Positions 1 to 11,632 of a stretch of DNA of 64,000 bases are shown piece by piece. A program made the position numbers and the translations under genes. Below the pieces are notes generated by a model. The model ran no database searches, had not been told where the DNA came from, and saw nothing but the letters and a program-made list of their open reading frames with translations. This stretch comes from Diatrype stigma (taxonomy: Eukaryota; Ascomycota; Sordariomycetes; Xylariales; Diatrypaceae). The first letter of the stretch is position 1; every line of letters starts with the position of its first letter. Location: NCBI GenBank assembly GCA_022225965.2, contig JAKJXP020000099.1, positions 1 to 64,000 of the forward strand, read 5' to 3'.

Positions 1-48
<48 letters not shown>

Positions 49-73
49 GGCCCCCCCCCCCCCCCCCCCCCCC
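1..73. repeat. Homopolymer tract T47-GGG-C23 at window start
   Basis: The window opens with 47 T, three G and then 23 C before ordinary mixed sequence begins at 74. There is no telomere-type unit (TTAGGG) and no gene. Two abutting long homopolymers of different bases are rare in fungal DNA, so this may be an assembly or polishing artefact at a contig edge or gap. A real poly-T/poly-C tract cannot be excluded. Confidence 0.9.
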
Positions 74-408
74 GTTACCATGATGGGTCGCATCACATAA
101 CCAATTAACCGGCCAAGCAGTGGTGCAACCTATCCACTTTATCAACGACGCCATGATGTGACCCGTCCATCGGGGCAGCATGCACGATAGGAAGTCAACT
201 TCAGAACCAATAACACACTGATCACCCCCGAAATCTCCCTATCACAATGGCTAGTAACGCAGTCCAATCCGTTTCAAGGTGAAGCGTCGGATGAGTTGAC
301 TGAGAGTTGTTGTCGCCGATTACATGTCGCCCTTCGTCGGTAAATCAGTTCACATGACTCTCTTTCAAAGCGGTAATACTGTGAGGCTATGACGATGAAT
401 CTCGCCGT

Positions 409-468
409 CCGAAAAAGGCCGGCGGTCGCCCGACGCCATCGTGCATGTGCGGCTTCGGCCTTTTTCGG
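409..468. repeat. 13-bp perfect inverted repeat (hairpin)
   Basis: CCGAAAAAGGCCG at 409-421 is the exact reverse complement of CGGCCTTTTTCGG at 456-468, with a 34-nt loop. It could form a cruciform or RNA hairpin, or be the remnant of a small inverted-repeat element. No flanking target duplication was recognised. Confidence 0.85.
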
Positions 469-738
469 GGAATAGGGGGAGGGTGGTAGGTATCCTTGGC
501 ACCCAACGCGTAGATAATAGCTATACACGTATAACAGTCGTATATTCAGCCTATCTCTAGCTATACTGCTAAGATTTGTAATTATTCCGCCATTCACCAT
601 ACCTGGTTCGTCCGCCCTTGCATCGGCCTCTGCTCAAATAGGGGCCTTGCTCTTGGCATCACCCCTTGGCCCCGGAATCACAATGTTGATGCATATGTTA
701 TATCTGATAGAATCGTTCTCTCTGGGTTAGGTTGACGT

Positions 739-850
739 TCCCCAACTGTGACACTTAGGTATAGCGCCCACGTATGTAACTCTAATATGTCACTCTAGTA
801 TGCTACCTAGATATGTCACCCAGCAGTGTCACCCAGGCATGTTACATGCA
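739..850. repeat. Degenerate tandem TATGTCACC-like units
   Basis: About six imperfect units of roughly 13-17 nt built on TATGTNAC/TGTCACCCAG, upstream of the hydrolase. It could be a decayed minisatellite or a cluster of TGTCAC-type sites; the sequence does not decide. Confidence 0.5.
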
Positions 851-1042
851 GACTGTCATTTACTGATAAAGGCAGAGAGCCTCACACCAACCATCAGATA
901 ACTCTTCGTCTTACTTAAAGTTCCCAAACCTACGTCAAATCTTATCTATCTCTCTTATTGACGTTTGGAAAGTGTTATTTCTATAGACACCAAACTTTTC
1001 CACCACTACTACCAAAGTTGCCAAGACCAATCACCGTGCACG

Positions 1043-1952
1043 ATGCGTATTCTCTGTCTTCACGGAACTGCGATCAATAACACGATCTTCCAGTCAAAGA
1101 CAGAGAAACTACGGTCCTTCCTACCCCCAGACTATTCATTTGAGTGGTTTGAGGGCAACTTCACTATTGTGCCCCAACAGGAACTGGCGGATGTCTTTCC
1201 TGGGCCATATCTCACTTACATCGACCTTTTATCGACAGACCGCATAGCCCGCGCGCTGGCCCGGATAGAGGAATTCATCGAGGACGAGGGGCCTTTCGAT
1301 GGCGTAATGGGAGTTTCGGAGGTATGTTATCGTGGATACAACTTACGAGACTCCAATCCTAACCCGAGGCGGCGTATAGGGGTCGATGCTTTCATCAGCC
1401 CTGATTCTCAAACACCAATTGGAGAATCCGTTTTCCAGTCCACTATTCAAGTTCGCTATTTTTATCAGTGGTACACTCCCATTCAGTTGGGACAGCTCGT
1501 ATGGTCAGGATGTCTTTGGCTTGATCATTGGCGATAACCCCCTCAGCACGGATGCAGCGGACTGGCAATATCAAAGCAAATATGCTCAACTATGTCAAGA
1601 GCCGCTGAAAGATTCACCCGCGAGGGTCTTGGCCGACATGTTCCCGACCTGGCGGAAAAGAAGGGAATTGCTCGTCAGTCTTGTTCAGGACCCCGAAAAG
1701 GGCTACATGAGACCTCGTTGTTTCCATCCCGATCTACACGATGAGCGGATTAACATACCGACGGCGCACGTGTGGGGATCGACCGATCTCTTCAAGCCGC
1801 ATGCGCAGCAGCTGGTCAGACTATGCGATGAATCACTCGCTGCAACCTACGAGCACTCTGGAGATCACGATACACCAACAAAGTTAGAGGAAAACAGGAT
1901 GTTGGCTCAGATTGTTCAAAAGACCATCATGAGAAGCAAATTCTCTATCTGA
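1043..1952 (+). CDS. FSH1-family serine hydrolase
   Basis: Predicted alpha/beta hydrolase of the FSH1 (DUF341) family, 283 aa in two exons (1043-1321 and 1380-1952) with a 58-nt intron 1322-1379 (GTATGT donor, CTAAC branch-like site, TAG acceptor, phase 0). Splicing creates the nucleophile elbow GVSEG across the junction (Ser92), which is strong support for the intron. The start was chosen because MRILCLHG is the usual N-terminal first strand with the oxyanion LHG; an upstream in-frame ATG-less extension to 965 is not needed. The likely acid and base are Asp229 in GSTDLF and His256 in SGDHDTP. Family members hydrolyse esters or thioesters, and some act as product-releasing enzymes beside polyketide synthases; no such synthase is visible here. 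The gene lies 2.4 kb from the RIP-mutated island yet is intact, so it appears to have escaped RIP spread. The substrate is unknown. Confidence 0.92.
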
Positions 1953-3285
1953 GTGTTCTTATTCGGCGTCACTGGTTACATCTAATTTCACTGAAATCCT
2001 TCCATTTTCCTTTCAATAAGTCATTCGAAAGAAATCGCGAGAATTATTCCCTACAGGCTGAGGTATGATTAGAAAATGGGAGCCCCTGAATGATCCTTCA
2101 TACCTATGGGTTCATTTGTTTACCCATGCCAAGCCATAGGCGCCTATAGGTACCTACCAATAGAAAAAGTTACCCGCTCCACCTACCATTGACCAAAACT
2201 GGGATATATAAATGCGCACATATTATCCCCAGCCTGCCAATAGGTAATGCAACATTACCCCTTCGGTCAGGTGAAGGTTCGCCGTCCGACCTGCATATTA
2301 CCCTTCGGCCAACGTCCGCTGCGACCCGGCGGCATCGATTCCAACACGGACAAGCATCTGATACAACCTTCCTCGGGTATGGAGCATGTCGGACAGGAGA
2401 GACGATAACGGGAAGACATACATTAGGCAACTGGAAAAGCCTACAGCTGTCATTCCTCCTGAAATGATGGGACCCGAGCCCCCACGCTCCCGAGAGTCTC
2501 GGCATTGACTGGGAATTCAATTCTATTGGAAGGCAGTTTACAAACCCTGTGAAACCATGTGTCCAATGGAAAGGGGGGTATAACTGGATATAATGAAGGA
2601 TTGCATGGCCACACATGACGTGTTAGTCCCGTCACGAGTATACCATTGTGCCAGTTTAATTAATATAATCAATGCAAGATCCCTCAGATCCGACTTCGCT
2701 GTAATTACTCGAGGGTCTAGGCTACCAGACGGGACTGGGCATTCCCTGATCGTACATCGGGGAGAAAGGATCCTAGGGATGAGAAACTTGATTATGCAGA
2801 TGGTTCGATGTCATGAGAGAAGAAGCAATGGCTACGACCCTCGCCCTCACCCACCCACCCCGGACCCTACCTTCTATACCGCCCTGAGCCCCTTGATATC
2901 TCACCACGAGGACAACCCCGCCTATACCAAAAGTAAACTGTCGATATTGTGGCAAGACATCAATACGGAGCTAAGATAGGCCGAACTCGAGAGTTGCGAT
3001 AGTTTACATGTTAATGTAGGATCTGGGAGGCTTCATGGTCAGCGCCAAGGGAATGGTGAAATGGACAAGCACGATTAATATTCCTCTAAAAAATACAGAT
3101 GAGAAGATGCATTGAATGGAAAATATTGCATAGGATTGATGGACTATAGTCCTCTACTCAGCAGTGGCTCTGCCGAGCTCCACCGAGCTCCACCGACCCC
3201 TATATACATGCGAACCGAAGTCCAAGTATCGAACCAACTAAATCATAACTGCGGTCATGATCCTCGGTTTAGCACATGGTATTTA
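1953..3285. other. Intergenic, no supported gene
   Basis: Several open frames under 150 codons lie on both strands (for example 2593-2979 on plus and 2170-2616 on minus). None shows a domain, a convincing start context or splice structure, and they overlap one another. I see no repeat or RNA gene here. Confidence 0.6.
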
Positions 3286-4152
3286 AGTCATATAGTCTTA
3301 TAACCGTAATGTGAAGGGCGCGGAGATTTGTTGTATGCAGGTCCCAGGATAATTACGGTATCACGCCAAAAGGACTTAGGCCTACCAGATAATAGTTGAT
3401 CCTTCAAAACCACAAGTAGATGTCCGGAGTCAAAATAGGATTCCAGTATACGGATGCCGTCCAGACCACCCTTCAAGCGTCCGGGTAATACAGAAGAGAC
3501 CATCCGTCCCACTTGCTAAACTCCCAGGCTCAGCCGGCGATTGTGACATTCTCCGGGTTCCCTGTCTTGACAGAATTCAGCTCCTCCAGCGCCTTCTCCC
3601 GTGTGGCATTTTGTCACATTAGGGTGTTCTTTACTAAAGACATTCTTGGCGACGGGTCCCACGCCCTTCCCCTGAGTCTTTTTCGCGCAGGTTGTCATAC
3701 AGGCGGCTTGGCCGTTAGTGTCGCCATGCAGGCAGGCGCTCGGCTTCCATGTTGTGGAAGGCAATGCGATGTGCCTCGCCGTCGCGGTGCCGAAGATATA
3801 GTCTATGCCAATCCCCATGGCGACAGTGTATCAGGCGACGCTGTTTTGAAACATGACTGGTCCTTTCGTCCCAAGCTTGTATCCGGAGCAGTCACTCCAG
3901 GCAAGGCAGTCGTCGCAGAACAACTCCTGAAGCGGCTGCGGTGGGAACGAATAGGGCGTTGTGATGCCCCTCGTTTTTGGTCAGGTCTTGCCAGGGAGGC
4001 TGTTGTCGGTGCCGACCACGATGGCAACACATAACACGGGGTTTATGGATTCGATTACGTCCATTACGTTGTATTGGACCACGTCAAAGCGATTCAGAGC
4101 CCTAAGGTTGGTGGCGTTGGTTAAATCGACCTGGATGACCGTCACGACCTAG
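3286..4152 (-). pseudogene. Broken minus-strand ORF, unknown product
   Basis: One minus-strand frame stays largely open from about 4152 to 3286 and is interrupted by only three stops: TGA at 3981-3983, TGA at 3831-3833 and TAG at 3516-3518. The pieces read like protein, for example ELFCDDCLAWSDCSGYKLG, then HIALPSTTWKPSACLHGD, then NVFSKEHPNVTKCHTGEG, and are rich in cysteine. Both TGA codons could derive from CGA (Arg) by C-to-T change, which fits RIP leaking from the adjacent island or ordinary deamination. I do not recognise the family. A secreted cysteine-rich protein is possible, but no signal peptide survives. A chance open frame remains possible. Confidence 0.4.
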
Positions 4153-4365
4153 AAGAGCTGTCTCAAACCAGCACTTCATCGTAGTTGAAGAATAGCTAGG
4201 TCTGCTATGAAGTTAGTTGTGCCTTGGCGGGGTACCTTGATACCGGGAGAATCCAGTTACGATGCTCTGCTTACGTTAATGTCGATAAACGACGTAGTCT
4301 AGCATTTGTATTAGATGATTGGTTTAAGTAATTGCGCGTCACATAGTCGTTGTCCTTTTGGTCTC

Positions 4366-4790
4366 TAGGATTAGCTGGAAAAAGGGACAAATTCCTACTG
4401 GCTACGGAAGATTCCAGCACCTTCTAGACCGTATAATAACGTAATTATATAATTACGAGCTTACGTGGCTATAGGGGTTCTGCCCCTGGGCAAAAACACA
4501 CTAAGCCTAAAAATGGAACAGCTACTGGGGAATAAGGGGGCCCGTCCCCTTATCCAGAAAATTCTACAACCTTCCATAACCTTCCATAATTCCCTATAAG
4601 CCTAATACTTACAGCGGCCTATCCAGTATAAATACAGGTGCCTGCCGCCTATAAATAGCTGAAAAATAGTGAATAAAATCACGGAAAATCGTACATACAG
4701 ACTTGTCCATATATAGTATTTACAGTAAAACCCTTATACTTTTTTGCTTACCTTATACAGCTAAAATCCTTTTACTGCCTAGATTTTATA
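4366..4790 (+). repeat. Copia LTR 1 (left end)
   Basis: 425-bp direct repeat of 16781-17169 plus 37963-37997 and of 43886-44309. It begins TAGGATTAGCTGGAAAAAGG and ends GATTTTATA. The left flanking pentanucleotide is GTCTC and does not match the right flank of the outermost LTR (GACCA). Confidence 0.92.
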
Positions 4791-5144
4791 AGTTATAAGC
4801 TCCGGCTAGTACCCATTCTAGCACCTAAATATAAAAGACCACCCCTTAAAAAATTACCCATACTACCTAAGCTTCAACGCCTTACAGAAGCTACAGCACC
4901 CATTATACATACCTCCGAATACAGAAACAGCCAACAGAAGCTCCCTACGGATTCCCGAGAAAACCTACCCTAAAGGAGAACAACAATATCTTCCTTTCTT
5001 TTTTACATAACCTTTATTACTTTATATCTCGGTCCATACTAAACCAAATCGGGAAATTTCTTTACTCCCGGAAACCTTAATATTTGAATAATTGGATTCT
5101 AAAAGGGTTTTCCAATATCGTTGCTTGCCAGCGAAATAAAAATC

Positions 5145-5329
5145 TAATGGTTATATTCTAACGCGCTAGCACGCGTTGCCATTATGTAAGCAAGCTAGTT
5201 CTATATAACTGCAGGCTTTCGCCAGCAGTTCTTTAAATAAATTTCTTCTTACCTTAAATACTTTAATACATAACCGTCTTATTTAATTGTTATTTGCTTT
5301 CTTTAATTATACGTACGTATTTATTAATA
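5145..5329 (+). repeat. 5' LTR of nested Copia
   Basis: 185 bp matching 11063-11247. It begins TAATGGTTATATT and ends TTATTAATA, where the 3' copy has CTACCAATA, so the two LTR ends differ only by RIP-type C-to-T transitions. The TA termini in both copies probably replace TG and CA. Confidence 0.93.
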
Positions 5330-5381
5330 TTAATTAATATTGCTAAATATTAATAATATAAATTAACAAAGTGGAAAAATT

Positions 5382-5412
5382 ATTATTACGATATTAAAAA
5401 CATCGTAATAAT
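5382..5412. repeat. 11-bp perfect inverted repeat in nested Copia leader
   Basis: ATTATTACGAT (5382-5392) pairs with ATCGTAATAAT (5402-5412) across a 9-nt loop, just inside the 5' LTR. It could be a packaging or dimerisation hairpin of the element RNA, or chance in AT-rich sequence. Confidence 0.6.
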
Positions 5413-5484
5413 ATTGCAATTCCTTTTTATTTTTATATGTTTATATTTTCGAATTTTATCTTTATCGTTATTTTTATTAATAGC

Positions 5485-8400
5485 TATGTCGGAATATAAA
5501 TAGGCCGAAACCTCGGCCTAAGGTGCTGCTAGTAATATACGGGTAGGCCCTTTTAATAATTTTCCAAAAATCGATCCTGTTATTTTAAAAGTTTAGGTAC
5601 GGTTATTTAAATTAATCTTTATTATTACGAATCGTTTATTAATGATGCTTAATTATTTTGATCCAATGGTAATTAATTGGAAAAAATTCGATCCGGATAT
5701 AATAAATTATTATTAAAAGTTAATATAAGCATTAATAATGCTGGCCGATTTCGAAAATATGGATTCGAATATTTTTAATATCCGAATATCCGAAAAAACG
5801 TTTAAGGATTATTAGGACCGGTTATAAGGCTTTATAATAAAAGATTTTAAAATAATGCCATTTTTGTTACGAATTAATTTAAGGAATGCATTTATGCGAT
5901 AAAGGATTTACGTTAATAAGGGCAACGTTAAGTTTAATAAAGCTTTTGTCGATTTCGTTATTACGAAAATATTCCCTATTTGGAACATAAAAGAATTAAA
6001 GGCAGCCAAGGCCAAATGGCCTAACGTATTGGTATAAAGAATGCTAATAATCGAAACCGATTAAGGGACCGTATATCCTTCGGAACGCCTTTAAAGCCAA
6101 ATCCGTCCCCGGTTATTATATATACCAATAAGCGAATTATTTAATTCTTTTTTATTTTATAATCCGTTCCTGTTATGTCGCCTTGCATTTTAGACCCAAT
6201 TTTAATTCGATTCGAATTAATAGTCCGCCTTTAAAGCTTTTAATATTTAAGGCCTTTAAGGATTATTAATTGGATTTAAAAAAAACTTTAACCATTCGAA
6301 TTAACGCCTTAATTCCCGTATTAATTAACGCTTAAGCTTACGCGCCGATTTTTGCCCTAACTTTCGCCTTAATCGACAGCAACCGCTTCCGTCGTTTTAG
6401 GAATATTATGGCCAATCGTTCCCGGAATATTTAACCTAATTAGGATATTCTTTAATGGGATTTTCCCCGTATCTTAATTATTTATATATGGGTTATAATA
6501 CGGCATATAACCTATGGGTCCTTTATATATTAAGATAAGGGAATTCTTACGTGCCGCCGTATTCGACGGTTAAAGCGGACGATTTAATTAAGGGAATTAT
6601 GTCCCTATTAGGATCCGATTAATAACTAAATTCTCTTTTCGAACGCCCAAACGAAAAATAGGAGCCATTCGGTTCTTTAGGTTTCCCAGAATTACCAGGA
6701 GGCTCCGGTTTTTTTTTCCCGATGGAACTATCGCTTACGTTAGGATTAATTTTTATGCCGGTCGGTAACCAAATTTAGTTAATATATTATAATATTCCGC
6801 CGGTACGAATTTAAAATGAAATGTGTTTATTAATTATTATCGAATACTTTAAAAAGGCCTGAAATAAAAAGAATAATTATATAAAGAAAGTATATAACAT
6901 TTTCGAAAACAAGTTTAGATTTTTTCTGGATGTTTATTATATTACGGATATCCGCTAGACCCAGTTTTACGCCGTATTCTTAATTATTCTGTTAAAACGA
7001 GTTGTTATTTATTTTTTATATAATATATTTCGTTATTAATGTTTTACCGATATGTATTTCGCTATAAAACGTTATTTTAATACGAAATAAAATAAAATTC
7101 AATATTACCTTAATTGGACCTCGATTATCTTTTTCGGAATTAAGGCCGATAAAAATAATTAAAACAAATTAAACCTAAAGGTCTTTTAGGTTATATTCGA
7201 TAAATTTTTTTTATATTAAAGGGCATTAAAATTCGATTTTAAAGGGGAGCAATAGCTTATTGCTGCAGTTTATCGTATATGCCGTAACGTGCCTTAATTT
7301 TAATACGCCTTTTTCGAATCCTTTATTAGGTTTAAGAATATGACTAATAAATTCCGTACATTTATTAGTATCCATAAAAACCTTAAAAGTATACCGCGGT
7401 AATATTTGGTTAATAAAAGTAATAATAACGACGACGATAAGGAACCTAGCCAATATTACGTCGATTACAAATATTATCGCAATAATCGAGAAGGCCGGTA
7501 TAATAATAACAAGCGTTTAGTTCGTATATGAAAACGCAAGTGCTGGGTATGTAAAAAAAAAGGCTGTTAGTTTATCAAGTATATTAAAAAAAATAAAAGG
7601 ACGCTCGTATTTAATGGAAAAACCGCAAAAAAGGCCGAAAAGATAATTACGCCACCTTCCTGGCCGAATACGAAGGAATTAATAATACGGAATCAAAGTT
7701 TAATAAGGAGCACGATAATACCTCTTTGAATCATGGATTTGACGATAATTAATAAATAACCGCTGCATGCCTTTTTGATTAAGCCTTTTATTATTACGTA
7801 GTTACGCTTTTTTTTATTAAATAACCCAAGTTCGATATTGCCTTTATTTTTAACCGATACGCTAAGCATATTTTCCAAGGGATTATGCTAGATATAGGTG
7901 CAATACGAATTTCGATTGTTAATAAAGGCCAGTATTTTGTTTTAACTAAAGAATTTTCCGACCGCTTTATGCCATTTAATAAGGATCGCGCCGAAAAAGT
8001 TAATATTCGTTTTAAAAACGGATCACTTATGGAATTATTCGGAACAGTTACCGTTAATATACCTTTTGAATAGGTTGATTTCCATATAATAAAAACCGAT
8101 ATTCCGTTTTTGTTATTACTTAAGAATATAAATTAATTTGGCGTATATCTTAATAACGTTATTAATTAATTAATTTGTAAAAATGGTATTACGGTTTTTA
8201 TTAATCGAAAATGAAAATATTTATGGTTTCATTTTAATAGCGTAACCTTTTTTACGAAAATAAAGCTACGTCGCTTATATATTCGTTTTGGCCACCTTTT
8301 TGTCGTTAAGTTTTAAGACCTATTAGAAAAAACAAGATACGATATTAATCCAAAGGATATTAAGGAGATTAATAAGTTTTGTTATTACTGCTAAATTAAA

Positions 8401-11000
8401 GGAAAGGCTTTTTAACGGTTTAAGTTTATTCTTAAAGATCCGGATTTGGATTTTAATTACGAGATTATCGTAAACGTTATGTATTTCGATAAACGTTTCG
8501 TTCTTTATGTTATTAATATGGTTATAGGTTTTTAAATAATACGATTTATAGCTAATATATTAGCAAAAAAAACTTAAGAAGCCCTTAAATTTTATTAAAT
8601 CGACATTTATTTAAAACCTTTTAATGTTTTTATTTACGACGCCGGTATTAATTTCGATAACGCCGAATTCCGGAACAAAATTCGATTTGCCGGTATTACG
8701 TACAAGCAGGTTCCAATAAAAACCCATTAATTTATCGGCAAAATTAAAAAATATTACGGACTTATTCGATAAGCATATAAGATTATTTTTAAAGAAATAT
8801 AAGGCCTACGTATATTCCGTTTATAAATGGCTATTAAAGCTATTAATAATATAGCAAATCCAAACGGTCTCGTATTTATTCTGTTAGTTTTTGGGGCTTA
8901 CCCGAAAATTAATATAAATTCGTCGCTTATGCCGTTTTAAACCTAAAGGACAATCGTAGCCCAAAAGGTAATAGCCGAAGTTAAAAAAATTAAAACCCAG
9001 CGCTTAATTTAGGACGCATTAAATATCAAGAACGGCCCTAATATCCAAAAAACGTTGTTCATGTTATTACCTTTCGGTAACGAAGTATTTATATACCGCA
9101 AAAAAGGTAAATAATAAGGTTTATATAAAGTTATCGCCGTTATCGACAAAAACGTTATAGTCGCTTCGAATATATTCGAAAAGACCTTTACGTTTAGGAA
9201 TTCGCATATTAAGCTATATATATAACCCAAGGATAACGCAAAGTCGCCTTAAAACCTGGAAATCGAATTATCCAAACCAGGACCAGGCTTTAATTTAACG
9301 GATTACGACATTATCCCGGAAAAAAACCTTAATATATTATTCTTTAATATAACGTATTTTAACGCAAAAAAAAAATATAACCGCGTTTTAGCAATTAAGT
9401 TACGAGCAAAAAATAAAATCGTAGCTTTTAGCAAATTATACGAAACTTCGGATATAAAGGAACTTAATGCTTTATTCGAAAATGGCATATTATAATCGGT
9501 TACTTATAATAAAGCCATTTATTAAAAGGCTATTATTTTTAAGTTTCGAATGGTCCGCGAAATTAAAAAAAAAAAACATATTAGGCCCTTATGAAAAATC
9601 CCGATTGGTCGTATAAAAATATAGAAATCCCGATAAAGATTTTATTATGACGTATATTCCTATTATTTAAAAGGCAAGTTAGCGATTAATTATGGCCTTG
9701 GCATTTACGTTACGATATTAAGGCATAAAGGTTATAATTCGAAACATTACGATGGTTTATACCTAATTAAAAACGTCCATAAAATGTATTATTTTTGTAT
9801 AACTATTATCGGAATTAAAAAATAAATATTCCGAAAAAACGATATTGCGTATTATAAAGCCGTTATACGGATTGGCTAAATCGGATATATATTGGTTTGA
9901 AACTTATTTTCGCCATTATTAATAAAAGCTGCATATAAATCTTTCGTTATTCGATTTATGCTTATTAATAATCCGTATCGGATAATTATTCGGCGTAATA
10001 GGCCTTTAAATTAACGATATCCTTAATATTGGCATAATGAACTTCATAAAGAAAAAAAATAAGGCATTAATTAAAGCTAACATTAAGGCGCGTCCGCAAA
10101 AAATCCTAAAAAACGGGGCCACCGAGGATTTTAACGGTTTATGCTTAATCGTTTATTTAAAAAGAAACGGCCTTTTAGCGATCCAAAAGGAATAAGTTGA
10201 AAAGCTGGTATTACTTAATCCCAAAACATCGGATATGCCTAAAAGATATATCGAATAAAAAGTCCGAAAAGCTTATATCTCTTTTATTTGCCAATTCGAA
10301 ATAGCCTTTAATTATTCCACGGCTGTTTAATATACGAAGCTTAATCTTAAAGAGGCTAAATTATTAAACGCCCGGATTTAATGGCAAATAAATAATAAAA
10401 ACCGCGGATTTAATTATATTTAATTAAACCTTTAAGATTTTCGATTATATGTTTTCGTTAATAAATCCTTTGCAAATAATAAGGATTTAAATTTATAAAT
10501 CGGATACGTTATCGTATTTGGAAACGAAAAATTTACGCCTTAAGCTAATAAATTTATCGTCGTTAACAATATTATTTATTAATTATTTATTAAATGCAAA
10601 AAAATAATTCGGAACGTTTTTATTAGCGAAATTTATAGCATAATGCAAGGCTTTAATGTCGAATACGTTATTTATCGTACCATTAATACGATTTTGAAAC
10701 GTTTAATTTTTCTCCGCGTTCCGTTTGTTTTTTATACGGACTCCTTTTTTTTATACTAATATTTAATACAAATAAAAAGCATTAACGAAAAGCGATTAAT
10801 AATTAATCTTATGGCCTTTCGTTAATCGTATAAAAATAAAGAAATAAATAAGATCCGATAAATCCATAACAGTTATAACCCGACTAACGCCATAACGAAG
10901 GCGTTTCTTAATAAATCAATAAGGTCGTTAATTAATTGTAACGAGATTAACATAAGATTAAAAGGATAAATAAAAAGGAAGTAATGATTTAAAGGATAAA
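5485..11000 (+). pseudogene. RIP-degraded gag-pol of nested Copia
   Basis: An ATG at 5485 opens a gag-like region with in-frame TAA/TAG. A cysteine knuckle (KCWVCKKKGC) lies near 7538-7590. The aspartic protease begins near 7885 (LDIGAIRISIVNKG, active-site D-T/S-G now D-I-G). A GAG-pre-integrase and integrase core run about 8260-8950 (RFGH, CYYC, VNVMYF, YDAG, GAYP). The reverse transcriptase covers about 9540-10200 with the Copia hallmark IKPLYGLAKSDIYWF near 9850-9890. The RNase H tail ends near 11000. A run of 12 A at 9565-9576 coincides with a frame change between the REIK and SRLVV motifs, so a slippage indel joins the point mutations. It cannot encode functional protein. Confidence 0.9.
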
Positions 11001-11062
11001 GAATTATGTAATTAGGTCGACGGTACAGTTCGCGATTAAATCGCAAAAGAAAATAAAGTAAA

Positions 11063-11247
11063 TAATGGTTATATTTCAACGCGTTAGCACGCGTTGCCAT
11101 TATATAAGCAAGCTAGTTTTATATAATTGCAGGCTTTCGCTAGCAGTTCTTTAGATAAACTTTTTCCTACTTTAAATACTTTAATACATAACCGTCTCAT
11201 CCAATTGTTATTTGCTTTCTTTAATTATACGTACGTACCTACCAATA
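11063..11247 (+). repeat. 3' LTR of nested Copia
   Basis: 185 bp, partner of 5145-5329, ending CTACCAATA and followed directly by the target duplication AAATC. It keeps more C than the 5' LTR, so the two LTRs took independent RIP hits. Confidence 0.93.
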
Positions 11248-11632
11248 AAATCATTACAAAAAAGGATATCTAAAAGCCAAATAATTTATACCTCAAACAA
11301 CGGATACCCCCCCCCTATCTCGACCAAACCTCAACCGATTAGGTCGAAACCTTCACCATTCGAATCCTCTTAAATTCTATATTCAAATTCTAAAACAGTT
11401 TCTCTTTATCCTCATTATTCGTCGAAAGAAAAATCTTTCTGTTACTAAAAAGATAATTACCCATTTATCACCATTTTCTCCCGACTGACACTCGGCTATA
11501 TCTCAATAACTAGCCGTCCGATTTCAAAACTTTCTACACCATTCGAACCATCAAAAAGTCTACTTTCTGATTCTAATACGGTTTAATCCTACCATCACTC
11601 TCCGTCGAAATAGAAATTCTTCTTAACCAACA

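Larger units (their letters stand above)
74..1042. other. Intergenic, no supported gene
   Basis: Mixed-composition sequence upstream of the FSH hydrolase. A 108-codon minus-strand open frame (274-600) has no recognisable domain and overlaps a hairpin, so I do not call it a gene. The stretch also holds an inverted repeat (409-468) and a run of degenerate TATGTCACC-like units (about 739-850). Confidence 0.6.
5145..11247 (+). mobile_element. Second Ty1/Copia family, complete, nested in copy A leader
   Basis: A 6.1-kb element bounded by 185-bp LTRs (5145-5329, 11063-11247) with a perfect 5-bp target duplication AAATC at 5140-5144 and 11248-11252. Removing it joins GCGAAATAAAAATC to ATTACAAAA exactly as found uninterrupted in copy B at 38340-38355, so the insertion is proven within the window. 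Protease, then integrase, then reverse transcriptase order assigns it to Ty1/Copia rather than Ty3. All reading frames carry numerous TAA/TAG codons. Confidence 0.95.

Noticed and set aside
1..73. Telomere
   Set aside because: No TTAGGG-type units; simple homopolymers only.
5145..11247. Ty3/Gypsy assignment of the nested 6.1-kb element
   Set aside because: Integrase motifs precede reverse transcriptase and the RT carries the Copia IKPLYGL signature, so it is Ty1/Copia.
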